DNA of 64,000 nucleotides from Paenibacillus_AP thailandensis (GTDB taxonomy: Bacteria; Bacillota; Bacilli; Paenibacillales; Paenibacillaceae): the NCBI RefSeq assembly GCF_042685365.1, contig NZ_JBHUMY010000020.1, positions 1 to 64,000 on the forward strand, written 5' to 3'. How positions within the stretch are numbered: the stretch's first letter is position 1; each line of letters starts with the position of its first letter. A program made the translations under genes and the position numbers. The notes below the pieces were generated by a model. The model did no database searches, was not told the origin of the DNA, and was given only the letters and a program-made list of their open reading frames with translations. Shown piece after piece: positions 58,998-64,000 of the stretch.

Positions 58998-60565
58998 CGT
59001 CCAATCCCCTCTCCCATATTAACGCAATAATCGGCGTTTAGCTCGTGAAATTGCATATTCGGCTTCGGCTTCGGAGTCCCGAACAGCAGCTCGGCCGTGC
59101 GGATCGCTTTCAGGAGCGCCTTCGCCTTGTTCTGCGTTTCTTCGTACTCCTTCTCCGGCACGGAATCCCATACGATGCCCGCTCCGCTCTGCACGTAAGC
59201 TTTGCCGTTCTTGAAAATAATCGTCCGGATCGTAATGCACGTATCCAGCGATCCGCCGAATCCGAGGTAGCCGATCGCTCCCGCGTAGGCGCCGCGCGCT
59301 TCGTTCTCCAGCTCCGCGATAATTTCCATCGCCCTCAGCTTCGGAGCGCCGGATACGGTTCCCGCCGGCAGACACGAAATAAAGGCGTCAAAAAAGTCTT
59401 TGTCGGAACGCAGCTTGCCCGCCACGTTGGAGACAATGTGCATCACGTGCGAATACCGTTCGATCTCCATGAACGAATCGCAATGGACGGAGCCGAACTC
59501 CGCGACCCGGCCGATATCGTTCCGCCCCAGATCGACCAGCATCAAGTGCTCCGCGCGCTCCTTCTCGTCCGCCAAAAGCTCCCGTTCCAGCTCCATGTCC
59601 TCCTCCGGGGTGCGGCCTCTCGGCCTCGTTCCCGCGATCGGCCTTGTCTCCACGCGGTCCCCGTTTACTTTCACCAGCGCTTCCGGCGACGTGCCGACGA
59701 TAATCTCTTCGCCCATTTTCAAGTAGTACATGTAAGGCGACGGGTTCATCGTCCGCAGCACTCTGTAGACGTGAAGGGGATCAATCGACGTCTCGATGCT
59801 GAAGCGCTGCGACAGAACGACCTGGAAAATGTCGCCGGCGCGGATATATTCCTTGGCTTGTTCGACGTTCGCCATAAACTGCTCTTTCGTTACGTTGGAG
59901 CGGACGTCTCCGAGCTCGGGATCGACCGGCATCGGAGCGGCGGCAAGAACCGGGCTCGCTGCCGGCTTCTTCAGCCGGGCGAAAGCCGATTCGATCCGTG
60001 CGACCGTTTGGCCGTAGGCTTCCGCGATGTCGTCGTCCGTGGCGCCCTCCGGAATGTGAACGTTGCCGATGATTTGAATTTGCTGCTTGAAATGGTCGAA
60101 GGCGATAATCTGATCGCAGAACATGAATTGAATGTCGTTCATCTGCATATCGTCCACGCGGTGAGCCGGCAGCTTCTCGTAATATTGAAGCAGGTCGTAG
60201 CCGAAAAATCCGATCGCTCCCCCCGTAAAAGGCGGCAAGTTTTCGAGCACCGGGCTCCTGTAGCCTCTCAAGCGGGCTTTCAGCAGCTCCAGCGGCTTGC
60301 CCGACAAATCCTCCTTGCGGCCGTTCCGTTCCAGTATGATCCGGCCGTTCTTGCCGTAGAGCATCATGAACGGATGGGTGCCGATGAACGAATGCCGCCC
60401 CCATTCGCCGCCCTCTACGCTTTCAAGCAGAAAAGCGTTCGTCTCTTGCGCGAATTGCTGAAAGACGCGAATAGGCGTTTCCGTATCGGCCATCATCGTA
60501 CGGACGATGGGGATCAGATTATACCGGCCGGCCAGCCGGATGATTTGCTGCAATTCATTCGTCAT
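58994..60565 (-). CDS. trpE: anthranilate synthase component I
   Basis: Chorismate-using subunit, 523 residues. The C-terminal chorismate-binding domain has NPSPYMYYLKMGEEIIVGTSPEALVKV, IAGTRPRGRTPEED, LMLVDLGRNDIGRVAEFGSV and FISCLPAGTVSGAPKLRAMEII. The N-terminal LLESVEGGEWGRHSFIGT is the feedback (tryptophan) site region. No trpG amidotransferase is in the operon, so, as in B. subtilis, a shared PabA elsewhere is expected. AAGGAGG precedes the ATG at 60565, inside a small hairpin that might hide it. Confidence 0.97.
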   Translation of the reverse strand: MTNELQQIIRLAGRYNLIPIVRTMMADTETPIRVFQQFAQETNAFLLESVEGGEWGRHSFIGTHPFMMLYGKNGRIILERNGRKEDLSGKPLELLKARLRGYRSPVLENLPPFTGGAIGFFGYDLLQYYEKLPAHRVDDMQMNDIQFMFCDQIIAFDHFKQQIQIIGNVHIPEGATDDDIAEAYGQTVARIESAFARLKKPAASPVLAAAPMPVDPELGDVRSNVTKEQFMANVEQAKEYIRAGDIFQVVLSQRFSIETSIDPLHVYRVLRTMNPSPYMYYLKMGEEIIVGTSPEALVKVNGDRVETRPIAGTRPRGRTPEEDMELERELLADEKERAEHLMLVDLGRNDIGRVAEFGSVHCDSFMEIERYSHVMHIVSNVAGKLRSDKDFFDAFISCLPAGTVSGAPKLRAMEIIAELENEARGAYAGAIGYLGFGGSLDTCITIRTIIFKNGKAYVQSGAGIVWDSVPEKEYEETQNKAKALLKAIRTAELLFGTPKPKPNMQFHELNADYCVNMGEGIGR

Positions 60566-60693
60566 AAGGAAAATCCTCCTTCGGATTATTCGGCACCCAA
60601 GCCGAAACTTTTCTACTGCTCCTCGTCAACGGACGAAACGTTCCGGCGGGAAATACAAGGCGATGGACGCGAAAACATATAAATACTTATGTG

Positions 60694-60726
60694 AAAAAAA
60701 AGAGCTTCCGCCGACGGCAGAAGCTC
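60694..60726 (-). terminator. attenuation terminator before trpE
   Basis: Minus-strand GAGCUUCUGCC and GGCGGAAGCUC form an 11-bp stem (one U-G pair, GUC loop) followed by eight U, about 130 bases upstream of trpE. Confidence 0.9.
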
Positions 60727-60885
60727 CGAGTAAACCTATTGTCAAGAAATCAATGAAAGCAGCGAGACTTGAACCGCATGCGGCAAACATGGCAAGGCCG
60801 TACGGGCTGCAACCCGTTCCAATCCTTCCGCGCTCAATCGACGGCTGTCTCTACTCGCGGCGGAATCCATTCCTTATCCGCCTAT

Positions 60886-60940
60886 CTAAACTCTGCTCTG
60901 CTCATCTAATCTCTTCACAACTCTACTCTGCTAACTGCTC
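60886..60940 (-). promoter_or_regulatory. TRAP binding site, eleven triplets
   Basis: In the RNA direction the triplets are GAG, UAG, GAG, GAG, GUG, GAG, UAG, GAG, GAG, GAG, UAG. Ten are canonical (G/U)AG and all gaps are two bases except the first (four). Eleven triplets match the 11-subunit TRAP ring. Confidence 0.9.
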
Positions 60941-60982
60941 TCGTCTTTAAATCCTATGAATCGCTGTTCGAATCTAACAATC

Positions 60983-61012
60983 ACTATACCGTAGAAACAC
61001 GGCTCGCGTCAA
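60983..61012 (-). promoter_or_regulatory. internal trp promoter after aroH
   Basis: Minus-strand TTGACG (61007-61012) and TATAGT (60983-60988), spacer 18, directly beyond the aroH stop. It gives a start point near 60976. Confidence 0.65.
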
Positions 61013-61381
61013 TTACGCATTTGCCAAATCCGGACGCAGCGCTTTGGCTCCGCCCAAATAAACATGTTTAATTTCCGCTTGCGACTTGTCCGTGTTGACA
61101 AGCACCATAAACCGGATGCAGCGTTCCAGGCTGCCTTTCACCGGCACCTCGAGCGAGCACATGAGAGGGACAAGCTCCCATCCTTCCAGCTGGCGAACGG
61201 CGCTGGCCGGGAATGCGTCGTCGATGTCGTTCGTCACCGTAATGAACACGCAGGCGATATCTTCGGGAACGATTCCGTTTTCCGCTACGATCTTGTGCGT
61301 CAGCTCCAACGTCGCGTTCAAGATCAAGTCCTTTTCGTTTGCCTCTACCGTAATGGCACCGCGAATTCCTCTTACGTTCAT
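61013..61381 (-). CDS. aroH: chorismate mutase, AroH type
   Basis: Monofunctional AroH-fold chorismate mutase of 122 residues. The ATG at 61381 follows GGGAGG by about ten bases. MNVRGIRGAITVEANEK, the catalytic Arg/Glu region LTHKIVAENGIVPEDIACVFITVTNDIDDAFPA and RFMVLVNTDKSQAEIKHVYLGGAKALRPDL are standard. It begins five bases after aroB, as in B. subtilis. Confidence 0.96.
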   Translation of the reverse strand: MNVRGIRGAITVEANEKDLILNATLELTHKIVAENGIVPEDIACVFITVTNDIDDAFPASAVRQLEGWELVPLMCSLEVPVKGSLERCIRFMVLVNTDKSQAEIKHVYLGGAKALRPDLANA

Positions 61382-61386
61382 AGCTG

Positions 61387-62481
61387 CTACGCCTCCCGTT
61401 TCAATTCCTCGACGATTTCGCGAACCCATTCCGCGGGAACGTCGTTTCTGATTTCCACCTGTCCGATTGCCGTAGGCACGACGAATACCATTTTGTTGGC
61501 CTCGAATTTTTTGTCATGCATCATCGCCGCCATGATGGCGCCGGTATCCAAATGTCCCGGAAGCCGAACCGGCAGGCCGAAGCTTGCAAGCAGGCTCTTC
61601 GTTCTGTCGAACACCTCTTGCGGCGCTCCGTACCGTACCCCCAGCTTCGCCGATCCGACCATGCCGATCGCGATCGCTTCGCCGTGCAGAAGCTCGCCGT
61701 ATCCGGCAACCGCTTCGAGAGCATGGCCGATCGTATGTCCCAAATTCAATATCGCGCGCAGCCCTGTCTCCCGCTCGTCCTCCGAAACGACGGCCGCCTT
61801 GACGCTGCATCCTTTGTAAAGCGCATATTCAAGTGCCGCCGGCTCAAGCGCAAGCAGCTCTTTCGAATGGCCGGCGCACCAATCCACGAACTCCCGATCC
61901 CAGATCAAGCCTTCCTTGACCACTTCGGACAAGCCCGCCGCCACTTCCCGCCGCGGCAGCGACTGAAGCGTGTTCAAATCGTAAAGAACGAGCTCCGGCT
62001 GGTGGAACGCTCCGATGATGTTTTTGGCAAGCGGATGATTGACGGCCACTTTGCCTCCCACGCTGCTGTCATGGGCCAATATCGTCGTCGGAATTTGCAC
62101 GAACTTGACGCCGCGCATGTAGGACGCCGCCAAAAATCCAGTCAAGTCCCCCACCACGCCGCCGCCAAGCGCGACAATCGCCGATTTCCGGTCCAATCCC
62201 GCTTCCAGCGCCTTGCCGACCAATTCCTCCAGAACGGCAAGCGACTTCGTGCCCTCCCCCGCTTCAACGACCACGCTCGCGGTCTGGAAGCCCTCGCTTT
62301 GCAGATGATCCTCGAGAGAGCTCAAATATAGCGGAGCAACCTGCGTATCGCTCACGATGAACAGCTTGGAACTTTTGCTGATGCCATGCTTCGTAAAATA
62401 AACGGCGGCGGACTGCAGCAGCCCTTCGCCGATATAGATCGGATAAGAACGTTCCCCCAAATCGACTGTAAGCTCACGCAT
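61387..62481 (-). CDS. aroB: 3-dehydroquinate synthase
   Basis: Shikimate-pathway enzyme of 364 residues. The NAD site is GGGVVGDLTGFLAASYMRGVKFVQIPTT; the zinc and lysine sites lie in GGKVAVNHPLAKNIIGAFHQP, LNLGHTIGHALE and LLHGEAIAIGMV. GGGGGAGG precedes the ATG at 62481. Its own promoter (TTGTCA-N17-TATAAT) lies about 80 bases upstream. In B. subtilis aroF precedes it; here aroF is missing from this place. Confidence 0.97.
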   Translation of the reverse strand: MRELTVDLGERSYPIYIGEGLLQSAAVYFTKHGISKSSKLFIVSDTQVAPLYLSSLEDHLQSEGFQTASVVVEAGEGTKSLAVLEELVGKALEAGLDRKSAIVALGGGVVGDLTGFLAASYMRGVKFVQIPTTILAHDSSVGGKVAVNHPLAKNIIGAFHQPELVLYDLNTLQSLPRREVAAGLSEVVKEGLIWDREFVDWCAGHSKELLALEPAALEYALYKGCSVKAAVVSEDERETGLRAILNLGHTIGHALEAVAGYGELLHGEAIAIGMVGSAKLGVRYGAPQEVFDRTKSLLASFGLPVRLPGHLDTGAIMAAMMHDKKFEANKMVFVVPTAIGQVEIRNDVPAEWVREIVEELKREA

Positions 62482-62558
62482 AACCCGTCTAACCTCCCCC
62501 GTAGTTGTCTTGCAAGCCTTAACGCTTCCACGTTTTAATGCGCTAAATATCTTTGCTC

Positions 62559-62587
62559 ATTATAGTACAGCGTTTCCGGTTTGACAA
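62559..62587 (-). promoter_or_regulatory. sigma-A promoter of aroB-aroH
   Basis: Minus-strand TTGTCA (62582-62587) and TATAAT (62559-62564), spacer 17. Confidence 0.75.
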
Positions 62588-62704
62588 GAATAGGCGAAAT
62601 GCCTATTACAAGCCGAATTTGTTCATTGTCCTTTCCATTCGGACGAGAAACCGTTTCGGCGAGAAATATAAGGCCAAACTGTACTTATAACCGTTTTCTC
62701 GCAA

Positions 62705-62748
62705 GAAAACAGGCCCCGGGAACCTTCGTGAAACCGTCCCGGAGCCTG
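62705..62748 (-). terminator. terminator after the small HTH-like gene
   Basis: Minus-strand CAGGCUCCGGGA pairs with UCCCGGGGCCUG (12 positions, one wobble) around a 15-base loop, followed by UUUUCUU. It separates cheR and the small gene from aroB. Confidence 0.8.
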
Positions 62749-62765
62749 CTTTGAGATGCTTCTCG

Positions 62766-62948
62766 TTAACGCATTAACGGTTGCCCGCTCCTGCGCATCC
62801 CCGCATCGCTTAATTTTACTTCGACCGAAAGATTGGGATCGTTGACAAGCCTGTCAATTTGCCTGATGTCCACCCCGACAATTTGCGCACATTCCTGAAT
62901 CGTAATCCATCCCCGTTTGTACGCCGCTATCACTTTGCGCTTGTCCAT
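62766..62948 (-). CDS. small HTH-like protein of unknown function
   Basis: A 60-residue basic protein. The ATG at 62948 (GGAGG 14 bases upstream, somewhat far) gives MDKRKVIAAYKRGWITIQECAQIVGVDIRQIDRLVND, whose first 37 residues fit a short helix-turn-helix. The remaining NLSVEVKLSDAGMRRSGQP is unstructured or an arm. It occupies the place of aroF between cheR and aroB. It may be a small DNA-binding factor; no target is evident. Confidence 0.6.
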   Translation of the reverse strand: MDKRKVIAAYKRGWITIQECAQIVGVDIRQIDRLVNDPNLSVEVKLSDAGMRRSGQPLMR

Positions 62949-63040
62949 TTGCGAATCCGTATCCTCCAAACTAACAAACAATCTTTGTCTCTAGTATTGG
63001 AGAAGACGGCCGGCCGTATACATCGCGCAGCAGCGCCGCC

Positions 63041-63820
63041 TTAAATCTTCCGGTAGAAAAACGTATCCGCCGTTTCAAAGCCGTATTGTGCGGGCGAAAA
63101 AATCTGCTCCGTGCTGCCGACGAACAACAGCCCTCCGGGGCGCAGCGCTTCCGAAAACTTATAATATAATTGCTGCTTCGCTTCTTCGGTAAAATAGATC
63201 AAAACGTTGCGGCAAACGATCAGATCGAAGCCGGAATCGTATTCGTCGTGAAGAAGGTTGTGCTGCTTGAATCGAACGGCGTTCTTCAGCGTGTCCGATA
63301 CGGCGTACATGCCGTTCCTTTCGGTAAAATAACGGGCCGCGTGCGCCGGAGGGACGTCTTTGAGCGACCGCTCCGCATAGATGCCTTCCTGCGCTTTCGC
63401 AAGCACGCCCGCGTCCAGATCCGTGGCGAGCAGCGCCGAACGGTTAAGCAGGCCTCCTTCGGCCAGCAGCATTGCGATCGTATAAGGTTCTTCGCCGGTC
63501 GAACAAGCCGCGCTCCATATTTTTAGCGTTCCCGCCTGCTGAAGCAGCTCCGGAAGAAAGCGGCGCTGCAGCGTCTCCCACCGGCCCGGGTTGCGCCAAA
63601 ACTCGGATACGTTAATCGTCATCCGGTCCAAAAACTCGCTCATTAACCGGTTGTCGCTCTCCAGCGCCCGCCAATAATCCGCGAACGTGGCGAATCCGTG
63701 TTTCAGCCGGAGCGTTGTCAATCGGCGCTTCATTTGCGCTTCTTTATATAAGGACAGATCAATATCGGTTTTCGTTTTAATATGATGGATAAAAGCTTGA
63801 AAATCGGTATCGGCTGACAT
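63041..63820 (-). CDS. cheR: chemotaxis protein methyltransferase CheR
   Basis: SAM-dependent methyltransferase for glutamates of chemoreceptors, 259 residues. GGGAGGAA precedes the ATG at 63820. The N-terminal helical domain (about 1-75) contains YKEAQMKRRLTTLRLKHGF; the SAM site is KIWSAACSTGEEPYTIAMLL; then LLATDLDAGVLAKAQEGIY and FDLIVCRNVLIYFTEEAKQQLYYKFSEALRPGGLLFVGSTE. In B. subtilis cheR also lies between hepT/ndk and aro genes. Confidence 0.95.
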   Translation of the reverse strand: MSADTDFQAFIHHIKTKTDIDLSLYKEAQMKRRLTTLRLKHGFATFADYWRALESDNRLMSEFLDRMTINVSEFWRNPGRWETLQRRFLPELLQQAGTLKIWSAACSTGEEPYTIAMLLAEGGLLNRSALLATDLDAGVLAKAQEGIYAERSLKDVPPAHAARYFTERNGMYAVSDTLKNAVRFKQHNLLHDEYDSGFDLIVCRNVLIYFTEEAKQQLYYKFSEALRPGGLLFVGSTEQIFSPAQYGFETADTFFYRKI

Positions 63821-63853
63821 GCTGTTCCTCCCGCTTAAGATGCCGTTCTCGTT

Positions 63854-64000
63854 CTAGTAGTTCCGCTTGTTTACGAAATAAGCGATATCGGTCAAATGTT
63901 TTTTCGCCGGAATGGCGGGAACGCCGTCCAACGCTTCAAGCGCTTTCGCGATAAAGCGGTCCGCCAGTCGGTCCGCTTCGTCAATGCCTGCGCTCGATCG
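63854..64000 (-). CDS. hepT: C-terminus of a polyprenyl diphosphate synthase (HepT-like), partial
   Basis: The last 48 codons of a gene entering from the right edge. The end (ADRFIAKALEALDGVPAIPAKKHLTDIAYFVNKRNY, shown here in two parts: ADRFIAKALEALDGVPAIPA and KKHLTDIAYFVNKRNY) resembles the C-terminus of class I polyprenyl synthases, which ends in a similar -I-x-KR-x-Y/F. B. subtilis has hepT upstream of ndk and cheR, supporting the assignment. The active-site motifs lie outside the window. Confidence 0.65.
   Translation of the reverse strand, partial: RSSAGIDEADRLADRFIAKALEALDGVPAIPAKKHLTDIAYFVNKRNY

Larger units (their letters stand above)
60566..60976 (-). ncRNA. trp operon leader (TRAP-type attenuator)
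   Basis: A leader of about 410 nt between the internal trp promoter and trpE. In order it holds the TRAP target (60886-60940), a hairpin GGCGGA/TCCGCC just after it, several small hairpins, an intrinsic terminator (60694-60726), and an AATCC/GGATT hairpin around the trpE ribosome site. CGGCGGAA at 60858-60865 (plus) is, as TTCCGCCG in the RNA, perfectly complementary to CGGCGGAA in the terminator 3' arm, so a competing structure is possible. The logic matches B. subtilis: excess tryptophan, TRAP binding, termination. Confidence 0.85.

Noticed and set aside
59045..60682. A 545-codon open frame on the plus strand opposite trpE
   Set aside because: It lies opposite the certain trpE gene, with typical shadow composition (Arg, His, Gln) and no start signals.
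60745..60830. tRNA-like 3' end (GGTTCAAGTC) in the trp leader, minus strand
   Set aside because: The flanking bases do not form a T-stem (only two pairs), no matching acceptor stem exists upstream, and no anticodon arm could be built.

Overview
The window is a gene-dense chromosomal segment of a Gram-positive, endospore-forming bacterium of the Paenibacillaceae type (Bacillota, fairly high GC). This rests on: B. subtilis-like gene order (ypjABCD-dapB-mgsA-bshB1-bshA-cca-birA-panBCD-dinG; dnaD/nth; hepT-cheR-aroB-aroH-trpEDCFBA-hisC-tyrA; qcrABC-ypiF), bacillithiol genes, a T-box and a TRAP-type RNA target, sporulation-associated ypjB, an SLH-domain surface protein, and an amidase with copper-amine-oxidase-like N-terminal repeats. 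The organism is inferred from content, not from a marker gene.

Layout. 1-2.7 kb (minus): end of a dynamin-like GTPase gene, a small unknown gene, nth. 2.9-7.3 kb (minus): an SLH surface protein and a cell-wall amidase. 7.4-7.6 kb: a non-coding interspersed repeat. 7.8-10.9 kb: leuCD with a divergent LysR regulator. 10.9-19.9 kb: methionine salvage (mtnU divergent; mtnE, mtnW, mtnX, mtnB) with proB-proA-proC inserted. A proline-type T-box precedes proB, and proC-mtnW and mtnW-mtnX overlap by ATGA, so proline synthesis and half of the salvage pathway look like one transcription unit. 20.1-21.2 kb: a divergent HxlR regulator/flavin quinone reductase pair. 21.4-24.2 kb (minus): dnaD, and hbd-ackA overlapping. 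24.4-26.5 kb: a short FtsH-type protease lacking the usual extracytoplasmic domain, overlapping a gene for a one-TM extracytoplasmic protein. 26.6-31.9 kb: tightly coupled dinG-rex-mtaD-ypmB. 31.9-41.9 kb: a TPR protein, panBCD (preceded by a structured leader ending in a terminator), birA, cca, bshA, bshB1, mgsA, dapB, another TPR protein, ypjD. 42-44.5 kb: a YitT-family protein (plus), ypjB, ypjA. 44.6-44.96 kb: second copy of the interspersed repeat, with tandem units. 45-49.5 kb: qcrABC, ypiF, an IDEAL-domain protein and an unknown two-domain protein. 49.7-51.5 kb: histidine phosphatase, anti-sigma and ECF sigma factor. 51.8-51.9 kb: a candidate small RNA with a consensus promoter and terminator. 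52.1-62.6 kb: the aromatic amino acid supraoperon (aroB-aroH, then trpEDCFBA with a TRAP leader, then hisC-tyrA). 62.7-64 kb: a small HTH-like protein, cheR and the end of hepT.

The strongest non-coding observations are: the T-box that places mtn genes under a proline signal; an 11-triplet TRAP target before trpE; the panB leader; the small RNA at 51.8 kb; and the two-copy repeat family. The strongest protein observation is the possible split FtsH. Most genes are ordinary housekeeping genes, and the long open frames opposite them are coding shadows.
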